DNA from: Pseudomonas morbosilactucae
Lineage (GTDB): Bacteria > Pseudomonadota > Gammaproteobacteria > Pseudomonadales > Pseudomonadaceae
DNA: 43,146 bases
Assembly: GCF_023241715.1 (NCBI RefSeq)
Contig: NZ_JALQCW010000011.1
Span: forward strand, 1-43,146
Direction of reading: 5' to 3'
The notes under the pieces were generated by a model. It did not search any database. It saw only the letters and a list, made by a program, of their open reading frames with translations, and had not been told where the DNA came from. Shown here piece by piece: positions 34,227 through 41,736 of this stretch. Each line of letters starts with the position of its first letter. The stretch's first letter is position 1. A program made the position numbers and the translations under genes.

Positions 34227-35546
34227 TTATTGCAACTGCAGGGTGGAGTTGAACTGGGCGATGGCTTCCACCACGTGCCGTGAGCCCTGCTGAATCTCCA
34301 GGATCACCTCCCCCGCCTCATTGGCCAGCTCCACCCCCAGCCCGGTGCGGCTCAGGCTCGACTGCATGCTGGTCACCGCACTCAGGGACAGGTCGTGGTT
34401 CCGGCGCACCACATCGACGATCTCCAGGGTCGCCTGGCTGGTCCGCGCCGCCAGGCTGCGCACCTCATCGGCCACCACGGCAAATCCACGACCTTGCTCA
34501 CCGGCCCGGGCCGCCTCGATGGCGGCGTTAAGGGCCAACAGATTGGTCTGGTCAGCGATGCTGCGGATGGTCTGGACAATGCTGCCGATGATGTCCGACT
34601 GCTTACTCACCGCATCAATACTGACCGCCGCCTCGTTCAGGTCGCGGGAGATTTGCTCGATGATCTGCACCGTCTGCTGCACCACCTGCGAGCCCTTCTG
34701 GGCGCAGGCATCGTTCTGCACCGAGGTGCTGTGGGCGGACTCGGCGGCGCTCTGCAAGGTGGTCATCTGCTGGGTGATATCGCTGGCGAACTTGACCACC
34801 TTGTACAAGCGCCCCTTGGCATCGAACAGGGGGTTGTAGGAGGCCTCGAGGAACACCGTCTGGCCGTATTTGTTTTCTCGCTCGAAGCGGTGGGAGTGGT
34901 ATTCGCCACGATTGAGGGAGGCCCAGAACGCTCGGTATTCTGCGGACTCCGCTTCGGCGCGGTGGCAGAACATGCTGTGGTGCTGGCCAACGATTTCATT
35001 GAGGGCGTAGCCCATGGTCTTGAGGAAGTTGTCGTTGGCGCTGATGACCTTGCCTTCGGGCGTGAATTCGATCACTGCCATGGAACGGCCAATGGCATTC
35101 AACAGGCTTTGGTTTTCATGTTCGATATGGATGCGCTCAGACACATCCGCGGCCACCTTGATCACACTCCGGACCTGACGATCGGGGCCGAACACCGGCA
35201 TGTAGCTGGCTTCGAGCCAGATCTCCTGGCCGCTCTTGCCCAAACGCAGAAAGGTACCGCTGAGGGGTTCGCCACGGGCCAGGTCACGCCACAGGGTGCT
35301 GTAGGCCTCACTGCGGTAAAACGCCTCTTCGCAGAAAATCCGGTGGTGCTTGCCACGCAACTCCTCGACGGAATACCCCATGGTCTTACAGAAGTTGTCA
35401 TTGGCATCCAGCACGATGCCATCGGGCGAGAATTCGATCAGTGCCATGGAACGGCTGATGGCCAGTAACTTGGCATTGGCCTCGGTCAGGGCACAGGTAA
35501 ATCGCTCGATCTCAAGCAGGTCAGCCTTGTGATGTAGATTGAACAT
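34227..35546 (-). CDS. bdlA: BdlA-like PAS-PAS chemoreceptor (cytoplasmic)
   Basis: A 439-residue receptor with two tandem PAS domains (about 26-135 and 150-255; both contain NDNF and TMGY) and a methyl-accepting signalling domain (about 265-439). The hairpin tip [19 protein letters not shown] is intact. There is no membrane segment. The domain order matches P. aeruginosa BdlA, the biofilm dispersion receptor, of similar length; BdlA is activated by proteolysis and phosphorylation, and neither site can be confirmed here. Aer-type energy taxis is the main alternative. AAGGTG precedes the ATG. The gene sits opposite an AT-rich stretch of about 500 bp. Confidence 0.85.
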   Translation of the reverse strand: MFNLHHKADLLEIERFTCALTEANAKLLAISRSMALIEFSPDGIVLDANDNFCKTMGYSVEELRGKHHRIFCEEAFYRSEAYSTLWRDLARGEPLSGTFLRLGKSGQEIWLEASYMPVFGPDRQVRSVIKVAADVSERIHIEHENQSLLNAIGRSMAVIEFTPEGKVISANDNFLKTMGYALNEIVGQHHSMFCHRAEAESAEYRAFWASLNRGEYHSHRFERENKYGQTVFLEASYNPLFDAKGRLYKVVKFASDITQQMTTLQSAAESAHSTSVQNDACAQKGSQVVQQTVQIIEQISRDLNEAAVSIDAVSKQSDIIGSIVQTIRSIADQTNLLALNAAIEAARAGEQGRGFAVVADEVRSLAARTSQATLEIVDVVRRNHDLSLSAVTSMQSSLSRTGLGVELANEAGEVILEIQQGSRHVVEAIAQFNSTLQLQ

Positions 35547-36049
35547 GGTTGTATCACCTTCAACGCTGTCTTTTGATTGACGGAAGTTCCGAGTCTTTCA
35601 ACTGATCCACACAACGTTCCATGAAACATGGCAAGCGCCTCTCTCCAATAAGGAGAAAGTGTCAGGTGATAAATGATGATTAATGGGAGAGTCCATAATG
35701 CAACGCTCTTATCAAGCCATCCTTTTCTTGACGAACCGTTAGCCGGTTCAACCTAACTGGGGCAAGTAAGTCCATTTAAGCAACAACTCCCTTATCATCA
35801 CGGCGCCTTGAGTGGCGAACTCTTCAGAGATGTTCAACCTGTCCTTAACGGTTTTTGGATAACCCTCTTGAACAGCAAGCAGCAACTAGCTGACCTTATT
35901 TTACTGTTCAAATAATCGGCTACATAAACGGACACAAATGAGCATAGCCAGCCATGGTTGCTATGCAAGGCCATTAATCAGCCATTATTTAAACCCTCAG
36001 CAAGGCTCGCACCGCCGAGGTCCACTGGCCTATGCCAGCGCGAACTGAC
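35547..36049. other. AT-richer 503-bp intergenic region without a clear gene
   Basis: This stretch, upstream of the BdlA-like gene and downstream of the LysR gene, is visibly AT-richer than its surroundings, particularly about 35640-35960. I find no convincing gene. It holds an 8-bp inverted repeat (35868-35875 with 35904-35911), a perfect 7-bp hairpin (35942-35948 with 35960-35966), GAACCG-TTAG-CCGGTTC near 35731-35747, and a possible 27-residue reading frame (35673-35756). It could contain an untranslated leader, a small RNA or regulatory sites. Confidence 0.5.
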
Positions 36050-36922
36050 TCAGGCTTGCGCCAACATCTCCAGCAGCGCCCGCACCGCCGGTGAGGCCTC
36101 ACGGCCTGGGGCCGCCACCAGCCCGAACTCACGATGCAGCGGCTCGGCCAGGGGCAGGATGCGCAGGCCCTGGCGGCTGTCCGGCAAGGTCATCTCAGGG
36201 ACCAGGCTGACACCCACCTGCTCCCGCACCAAGGTGAAGGCACTGCTCCAGTCGCGCACTTCAACCCGCACATCCGCCAAGCACAAGCCGGCGTCTGCCG
36301 CCAGGCTGCGGGCATTCACCGAACAGCCGCCCGTGGCCAGCACAAACGGCTGGGCCACCAACTCCGCCAAGGGCACCGCACCGTCACCGGCCCGCCGGGC
36401 CAAAGGATGGCCCTGGGGCAACACCGCGACCCAGGTGTCGCGCCCCAACAACCCGGCGTTACGCACCGGCGCGGGGTTGAGGACCACGCCCAGGTCCACC
36501 AGTTGAGCGCTGAGCAAGGCTTCCACTTCGTCGTCGCTGACCTCCAGGGCCACCACTTGAATGCCCGGATAAAGCTGCTTGAAGCGCCGCAGCAACGGCG
36601 GCAGAAACGCCGCCAGGACCATGGGAAAACTGGCCAGGCGCAAGGTGCCACGCTGGATCTCCCGACTGTTTTCCACACGACTGCGAATGTTCTCCAACGC
36701 GCCGAGCATCAACCGGGCCTGTTCAATCACCTGCAGGCCGATGGCGGTGGGCAGGGTTTGCCGGTTTTCCCGGCTGAACAGCTGCACCTCCAGCATGTCT
36801 TCCAGCAGCGCCAAAGCCTGGCTGGCCCCGGACTGGGTCATGCCGACCCGCTCGGCGGCGCGGGTGATATTGCCGCTGTCGGCGATCGCCACCAGCAGCC
36901 GCCAATGCATCAGGTTCATCAT
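36050..36922 (-). CDS. LysR-type regulator, divergent from the beta-class GST
   Basis: A 290-residue LysR regulator: MHWRLLVAIADSGNITRAAERVGMTQSGASQALALLEDML is the DNA-binding region, and the remaining roughly 200 residues form the ligand domain. The start is the first of two consecutive ATG codons (36922), with AAGGACA about 11-17 bases upstream; the frame upstream is open but without signals. It is head to head with the GST gene over 99 bp, the likely target. The effector is unknown. Confidence 0.9.
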   Translation of the reverse strand: MMNLMHWRLLVAIADSGNITRAAERVGMTQSGASQALALLEDMLEVQLFSRENRQTLPTAIGLQVIEQARLMLGALENIRSRVENSREIQRGTLRLASFPMVLAAFLPPLLRRFKQLYPGIQVVALEVSDDEVEALLSAQLVDLGVVLNPAPVRNAGLLGRDTWVAVLPQGHPLARRAGDGAVPLAELVAQPFVLATGGCSVNARSLAADAGLCLADVRVEVRDWSSAFTLVREQVGVSLVPEMTLPDSRQGLRILPLAEPLHREFGLVAAPGREASPAVRALLEMLAQA

Positions 36923-37021
36923 GCCAGTAGCTGTCCTTATGGCAGTTTTCTGAAAGATTAATTTTACCCAGGACAATGGCCGCCCGGACACTGGCGCGCA
37001 CCCTTATCAGGAACCTTGCCG

Positions 37022-37624
37022 ATGAAGCTGTATTACGCCCCCCAAGCCTGCTCGCTGGCGCCCCATATCGTGCTGCGCGAACTGGGGCTGGCCTTTGATC
37101 CCGTGCGCGTCGATAACCGCAGCAAACTCACCGCCGATGGCCGGGACTTCCTGGCCATCAACCCCAAGGGTTACGTCGCCGCCCTGGAACTGGACAACGG
37201 ACAGGTGCTGACCGAGGGCCCAGCGATCCTGCAATACCTGGCGGACCTGCAGCCCAAGGCTGGCCTGGCCCCGGCCAATGGCAGTTGGGAGCGGGTGCGT
37301 CTGCAAGAGATGCTGAACTTCATCAGCAGCGAAGTGCATGGGGGCATGGCCTGGCTGTTCAGCACGGCGATTGATGACGCCGTCAAAGCCCTGTTCCGCG
37401 AACGGCTGTTCAAGCGCTTCGCCTTGCTTGACCAGACCCTGGTGCGCCAGGACTACCTGCTAGGGGGAAGTTTCGGAGTGGCGGATGCCTATCTGTTCAG
37501 CGTGCTGCGCTGGACCGAGGGCTTTGCCATCGACTTGCAGCAATGGCCCGGGCTGGAGCGCTTTCAGGTGCGGATTGGTGAACGGCGCTCAGTGCAGGAG
37601 GCCTTGGTCCTGGAGCTGAGCTGA
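37022..37624 (+). CDS. gstA: Beta-class glutathione S-transferase
   Basis: A 200-residue beta-class glutathione transferase. The class-defining Cys10 is present in YYAPQACSLAPHIVLRE, and His106 in SSEVHGG is also kept. The middle contains EGPAILQYLADLQPKA. Such enzymes bind glutathione and can detoxify electrophiles or bind antibiotics. The ATG at 37022 is preceded by AGGAACCTTGCCG; a TTG two codons earlier is less likely. The gene is divergent from a LysR gene. The hairpin at 37649-37667 follows its stop by about 25 bp but has no T-run on this strand. Confidence 0.92.
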   Translation: MKLYYAPQACSLAPHIVLRELGLAFDPVRVDNRSKLTADGRDFLAINPKGYVAALELDNGQVLTEGPAILQYLADLQPKAGLAPANGSWERVRLQEMLNFISSEVHGGMAWLFSTAIDDAVKALFRERLFKRFALLDQTLVRQDYLLGGSFGVADAYLFSVLRWTEGFAIDLQQWPGLERFQVRIGERRSVQEALVLELS

Positions 37625-37648
37625 TTTGATTCGGGGAGAGAAAAGAGG

Positions 37649-37667
37649 AAGCCCGCCAAGCGGGCTT
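37649..37667 (-). terminator. Hairpin terminator of the small Lys-rich gene
   Basis: AAGCCCGC (37649-37656), loop CAA, GCGGGCTT (37660-37667). In the minus direction it is followed by CCTCTTTTC, a T-rich tail; in the plus direction by CGGAGG. Confidence 0.7.
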
Positions 37668-37679
37668 CGGAGGGAGCGA

Positions 37680-37796
37680 TCAATGACCGAAGACATTCAC
37701 TTCGACTTTCTTGGCTTTCTTGTCGGCGCGCTTTTCATCGGCGGTCTTGGCCGGTTTCTTTTTCGCGGCTTTCTTGGAATTCATACCTTTGGACAT
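37680..37796 (-). CDS. 38-residue lysine-rich protein
   Basis: A small gene encoding MSKGMNSKKAAKKKPAKTAD... with lysine runs in the first half and VEVNVFGH at the C terminus; 14 of its 38 residues are lysine. The start has GGAG 10 bases upstream, and a hairpin with a T-rich tail follows the stop, both supporting the minus strand. Its function is unknown; a nucleic-acid-binding or ribosome-associated role fits the charge. The opposite strand also reads open and hydrophobic; that is a mirror of AAG/AAA codons and is less likely. Confidence 0.7.
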   Translation of the reverse strand: MSKGMNSKKAAKKKPAKTADEKRADKKAKKVEVNVFGH

Positions 37797-37899
37797 GATG
37801 CTCACTCCACTGATGCGGGATAGACGTCAGGTATACCACCTATGGCGCCTGGGGGTTCCTTTATAATCCGCCGCCCCCGCTGCCCAACCCGGAACGACC

Positions 37900-38337
37900 A
37901 TGCCTCACCTGAACATCGCCCGGCTGACCGACCTTGAGCGCCCGCTGCTGAACAAGTTCTACCGCCAGCACGGCTCACCCATGCGCGCTTCCGGCGAGGG
38001 GCAACTGTGGGTGGCCAGGCGCGATGAACTGCTGGCCGGCATGAGCCTGACAGCCGTCGCCCAGGGGCATTGGCTGACAGGCCTGTTCGTCGCCCCGCAA
38101 CACCGTGGCCGGCGACTTGCCGAGCGACTGGTGGCACAGGCCCTCGGCCCGCTCGAAGGACCGGTGTGGCTGTTCTGCCACCCGGACTTGCAAGCGCTGT
38201 ATCAACGTATGGGGTTTTCCACCTCCCCCTGTTTACCCCAGGCCCTGGCCGACCGACTGGCCCGCTACAGCCGCAGTAAAAGCCTGGTGGCCATGGGTAT
38301 AGAACCGTTGGTTAGAAGCACCAAAGATATTGGCTGA
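37900..38337 (+). CDS. GNAT-family acetyltransferase
   Basis: A 145-residue GNAT protein. The acetyl-CoA loop is FVAPQHRGRRLAERLVAQAL, and LYQRMGFSTSPCLPQ follows. GGAACGACC precedes the start. The substrate is unknown. It stands between a small minus-strand gene and an exported methyltransferase-like gene. Confidence 0.88.
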   Translation: MPHLNIARLTDLERPLLNKFYRQHGSPMRASGEGQLWVARRDELLAGMSLTAVAQGHWLTGLFVAPQHRGRRLAERLVAQALGPLEGPVWLFCHPDLQALYQRMGFSTSPCLPQALADRLARYSRSKSLVAMGIEPLVRSTKDIG

Positions 38338-38397
38338 TCGGCCCACGCCAGGCCCGTGCTAGCCTCGCCGGCACTTCGTGACTTATCAGGATGATCC

Positions 38398-39222
38398 ATG
38401 AAACCCATGCTTCTGGCGCTGTCCATCAGTGCCCTTATGCTGAGCAATGTGTCTCAAGCCAGCGAATCTGCCCCGGCCCTGACCCGCCAGGAATACGCCA
38501 AAGTCCTCGCCGGTTCCTGGCGCGCCCCCGGCAACAGCGACCGGGACGTCTATCGCCACCCCCAACAGACCCTGGAGTTTTTTGGCCTGCAGGCTAACCA
38601 GCGGCTGATCGAAATCACCCCTGGCAGCGGTTGGTACAGCGAGTTGCTGGCGCCGCTGCTCAAGCGGCAAGGGCAGTACATTGCCGCCGTGCAAGCGCCG
38701 GCCAGCGGTGACTATTACAAAAAATCCGCCGACGGCCTGCGCCAGAAGTTCGCCGCCGACCCGGCCCGCTACGGCGAGGCTGCGTTCGTCGAATTCGATC
38801 CCAAGGCCCCGGTACTCGGCCCGCCCGGCTCGGCCGATCGAGTCCTGACCTTTCGCAATGTGCACAACTGGGTGCTGGCCGACACCGCGCCCAACCTGTT
38901 CCAGGCGTTCTTCAAGGTCCTCAAGCCAGGGGGCGTGTTGGGTGTGGTGGATCACCGGGCCAAGGACGGTGCGTCCCTGGAAGACATCAAGCACAGCGGC
39001 TACCTGACCACCGCGTACGTGGTGAAACTGGCCACCGACGCAGGCTTTGTCCTCGACGGGCAAAGCGAGATCAATGCCAACTCCAAAGACACCAAGGACT
39101 ACCCCGACGGTGTCTGGACCCTGCCCCCGGCGTTCAAGCTCGGGGAACAGGACAAGGCCAGGTTCCAGGCCATCGGGGAGTCGGATCGCATGACCCTGCG
39201 CTTTATCAAGCCCGGGGCTTGA
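38398..39222 (+). CDS. Exported methyltransferase-like protein
   Basis: A 274-residue protein of the class I SAM-methyltransferase-like family with a cleavable signal peptide (residues 1-21, cut after SQA). The methyltransferase core is visible: RLIEITPGSGWYSELLAPLL is motif I and LKPGGVLGVVDHRAKDG is a later motif. SAM is not normally available in the periplasm, so the protein may be non-catalytic there, use another cofactor or act on an exported substrate. AGGATGATCC precedes the ATG. The related family in databases is called predicted methyltransferase (COG4798-like). Confidence 0.85.
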   Translation: MKPMLLALSISALMLSNVSQASESAPALTRQEYAKVLAGSWRAPGNSDRDVYRHPQQTLEFFGLQANQRLIEITPGSGWYSELLAPLLKRQGQYIAAVQAPASGDYYKKSADGLRQKFAADPARYGEAAFVEFDPKAPVLGPPGSADRVLTFRNVHNWVLADTAPNLFQAFFKVLKPGGVLGVVDHRAKDGASLEDIKHSGYLTTAYVVKLATDAGFVLDGQSEINANSKDTKDYPDGVWTLPPAFKLGEQDKARFQAIGESDRMTLRFIKPGA

Positions 39223-39235
39223 GCGCGTCGCCGGC

Positions 39236-39775
39236 TCAATCGTCGGCAGCGGGGTCCAGGTCGGGGAACAGCACTTCGGTAAAGCCGAACTTGCTGAAGT
39301 CGCTGATGCGCGACGGGTAGAGGCGGCCGATCAGGTGATCGCACTCGTGCTGCACCACCCGGGCATGAAACCCCGAGGCGATTCGCACCACGGGCTCGCC
39401 CTTGGGATCAAACCCCTCGTAGCGGATGTGTTCATAACGCTGCACCGCCCCCCGCAGCCCCGGCACCGAGAGACAGCCTTCCCAGCCTTCTTCCAGGATC
39501 GGGCTCAGGGGCGTGATCAAGGGGTTGATCAGAATAGTCTGGGGCACCGCTTCGGCGTCCGGGTAACGCTCGCTGTGCTCGAAACCGAAAATCACCAACT
39601 GCAGGTCGACGCCGATCTGCGGTGCCGCCAGGCCCACCCCGCCGACGCTTTCCATGGTCTGGAACATATCGTCGATCAGTTGCCACAGCTCCGGGCTGTC
39701 GAACATCTCGGGCGGCACCGGTGGTGCGATACGCAACAGGCGCTCGTCACCCATCTTGAGGATTTCACGGATCAT
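39236..39775 (-). CDS. def: Peptide deformylase
   Basis: A 179-residue peptide deformylase, which removes the formyl group from new N termini. All three motifs are present: [10 protein letters not shown] at 46-55, EGCLSVPG with metal-binding Cys101, and QHECDH with His143 and His147. Pseudomonads have several copies, so this may be an accessory one. It follows the YihY-like gene by 2 bp, so both are one unit. Confidence 0.95.
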   Translation of the reverse strand: MIREILKMGDERLLRIAPPVPPEMFDSPELWQLIDDMFQTMESVGGVGLAAPQIGVDLQLVIFGFEHSERYPDAEAVPQTILINPLITPLSPILEEGWEGCLSVPGLRGAVQRYEHIRYEGFDPKGEPVVRIASGFHARVVQHECDHLIGRLYPSRISDFSKFGFTEVLFPDLDPAADD

Positions 39776-39777
39776 GT

Positions 39778-40722
39778 TCAGGCTTCGTCAGTGGTCGGCT
39801 TGAGCGAGTGGTCTCGGCCCAGTCCCGATACGTGGTGTTTGGTTTCATGCTCGGCGGGGTCCTTTTCACCAGGATTCTTGCCCTCGGCCGACATGTGTTC
39901 GATCACCGCGTTCATCTCCGCGCCCAGCAGCAGCACCGCCGCGGAAATGTAGAAGTACAGCAACAGCACGATGATCGCGCCGATACTGCCATACATGGCG
40001 TTGTAGTCAGAGAAGGTTTTTACGTAATAACCAAAACCCAGGGACGCGATGATCCACACCACCACCGCCAGCACCGAACCCGGGGTGATAAAGCGGAATT
40101 CCTGCTTCACATCGGGCATCACGTAATACATCAAGGCCACCGCGATCATCAGCAACAGCACGATCAGCGGCCAGCGCAGGACGGTCCAGAGCGTCACGAT
40201 AAAGTCTTCCAGCCCGACCTGCCCTGCCAGCCAGGCCATCACCTGCGGCCCCAGGACCATCAGCCCGGCGGCGACCAGCAACATCCCGGCGATGCCAATG
40301 GTGTAGAAAATCGACAGCGGGAAACGCTTCCAGATCGGCCGCGCCTCGACCACATCGTAAGCGGCGTTCATTGCGCTCATCATCAGCCGTACACCCGCCG
40401 AGGCGGTCCACAAGGCAATCACGATACCCACCGACAACAGGCCGCCCTTGGACTGCTGCAATTGGTCGATCACCGGGTTGACCTGCTCCAGGGCCTGGGG
40501 CGGCAACACCAGCTCCGACTGCAGACGCAGCCAGGTAAAGAAATCCGGCAGATGGAGGAAACCGATCAGGGCAATCAGAAACAGGATGAAGGGGAACAAC
40601 GAGAACAGCATCTGGTACGCCAGCGCCGAGGCGTAGGTGGACATCTCGTCGTCGACAAACTCCTTGATCGTGCGCACCAGCACGCGATGCAGGGGTAACC
40701 CTTTCAAATCCGGAAAAATCAT
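39778..40722 (-). CDS. YihY/BrkB-family membrane protein
   Basis: A 314-residue inner-membrane protein with six hydrophobic segments and the YihY family look: [25 protein letters not shown] near the start, then [22 protein letters not shown]. The C-terminal tail (after about 270) is hydrophilic, with FSPGEK-type charged sequence. Older annotations called such proteins ribonuclease BN; that is no longer accepted. GGAG precedes the ATG, and the peptide deformylase follows after 2 bp. Its function is unknown; envelope or lipid transport roles have been suggested for relatives. Confidence 0.9.
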   Translation of the reverse strand: MIFPDLKGLPLHRVLVRTIKEFVDDEMSTYASALAYQMLFSLFPFILFLIALIGFLHLPDFFTWLRLQSELVLPPQALEQVNPVIDQLQQSKGGLLSVGIVIALWTASAGVRLMMSAMNAAYDVVEARPIWKRFPLSIFYTIGIAGMLLVAAGLMVLGPQVMAWLAGQVGLEDFIVTLWTVLRWPLIVLLLMIAVALMYYVMPDVKQEFRFITPGSVLAVVVWIIASLGFGYYVKTFSDYNAMYGSIGAIIVLLLYFYISAAVLLLGAEMNAVIEHMSAEGKNPGEKDPAEHETKHHVSGLGRDHSLKPTTDEA

Positions 40723-40850
40723 AGCGTCTCCTTTCGCCGCAATAGGTCGTGGTCAGGGGGCGACTCAGAGGCCGTTTTCTACATCAAATTAGCCCAGTTG
40801 GCGACTTTGAACCATTTCGGCTGTTTTAGTGCCGTGCCTGAATGCAAACG

Positions 40851-40866
40851 GCCATCCGAGGATGGC
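40851..40866 (-). terminator. Weak hairpin after the CsbD gene
   Basis: GCCATC (40851-40856), CGAG, GATGGC (40861-40866), with a short TTT in the minus direction. Weak. Confidence 0.4.
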
Positions 40867-40895
40867 GTCGTGCTGCATTCACACCCTCGACACTA

Positions 40896-41087
40896 TCAAG
40901 CCTTGTCGACGGTTTTCTTGACCGCGTCCTTGGCTTTGCCAAGGGTTTGCTGGGCCTCACCTTTCTTTTCCTGGATCTTGCCTTCGGTTTGCAGCTTGGT
41001 GTTGTCAGTGGCTTTGCCGACACCTTGCTTGATGTTACCGATCGCTTCGTTGGCCAAACCTTTTGCTTTATCCGATGCGCTGCTCAT
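40896..41087 (-). CDS. CsbD-family stress protein
   Basis: A 63-residue CsbD-like protein: MSSASDKAKGLANEAIGNIKQGVGK and a second similar repeat with KLQTEGKIQEKKGEAQQTLGKAKD, rich in Lys, Ala, Glu and Gln. CsbD-type proteins rise in stress and stationary phase; their biochemical role is unclear. The ATG at 41087 has GGAG upstream; upstream in-frame codons are ignored. Confidence 0.92.
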   Translation of the reverse strand: MSSASDKAKGLANEAIGNIKQGVGKATDNTKLQTEGKIQEKKGEAQQTLGKAKDAVKKTVDKA

Positions 41088-41285
41088 GGTGTTTCTCCGG
41101 TGAACAATCATGGGTTCAATGCGTTACCTAAAAACTGACCCTGGGGTGTTGCGCAGAGTTTCAATTATTTTCAGCCGGCGATTTCGTCGCCCACGACAGG
41201 TTGGGCTTTATGTTTGCCGGCCAACCCTTGAGAATGCGCAACGTATTCAGGCCGTGTACTGAAGAGCCAATCCCGTAGGAATGTT

Positions 41286-41663
41286 ATGAAACTCGATAAA
41301 AAGGCGGCCATTGCCCGCAGAAACCTGGAACTGGGCGGTGCGGTGCTGGGGCTCAACAACTGCCACTTCGCGGAGTTGAACCGCAACCGCAACATCTGGT
41401 GGTTCGACCTGCCAGTCACCCGCCTGGCCATCGGTCAGTACGAATGGGTTCACCTGCTGCTGCACACCCCAAGCAGCGACCAGTTGCTGCACCTGAAGGT
41501 GCCGACCCTGTTCCTGCGGGAAAAACTCGAAGGCCTGGTGGTACGCAATGAAGGCAAACGCAAGGCGGCCCTGAGCCTGGAACTGAGCGCTGACAAGGAC
41601 TCGTTCCTCACCGACGTCCGCCCGGCCGGCACCGGCGTCAACTTCGCCCAGTTCCAACAGTAA
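41286..41663 (+). CDS. Conserved Pseudomonas protein of unknown function
   Basis: A 125-residue protein, hydrophilic, without membrane segment or signal peptide. It begins MKLDKKAAIARRNLELGGAV and contains WWFDLPVTRLAIGQYEWVHLLLHT. I do not recognise the family. AGGA lies 8 bases before the start. It converges on the fadD gene with a shared terminator. Confidence 0.7.
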   Translation: MKLDKKAAIARRNLELGGAVLGLNNCHFAELNRNRNIWWFDLPVTRLAIGQYEWVHLLLHTPSSDQLLHLKVPTLFLREKLEGLVVRNEGKRKAALSLELSADKDSFLTDVRPAGTGVNFAQFQQ

Positions 41664-41691
41664 AACTGCAGGGACCACGACCCCAGCGCCC

Positions 41692-41725
41692 AACAAAAAG
41701 CCCCGCATGAGCGGGGCTTTTTGTT
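41692..41725. terminator. Bidirectional terminator between the unknown gene and fadD
   Basis: Stem 41692-41706 with 41711-41725, loop ATGA, with A-run on the left and T-run on the right. Confidence 0.92.
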
Positions 41726-41736
41726 GGAGGGCGACG

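Noticed and set aside
35673..35756. 27-residue frame in the AT-rich gap
   Set aside because: Short, no conserved features visible; kept as a note only.
37683..37823. Plus-strand hydrophobic small frame with AGGGAG in front
   Set aside because: It mirrors the lysine codons of the minus-strand gene; the downstream hairpin has a T-rich tail only on the minus side. Not excluded fully.
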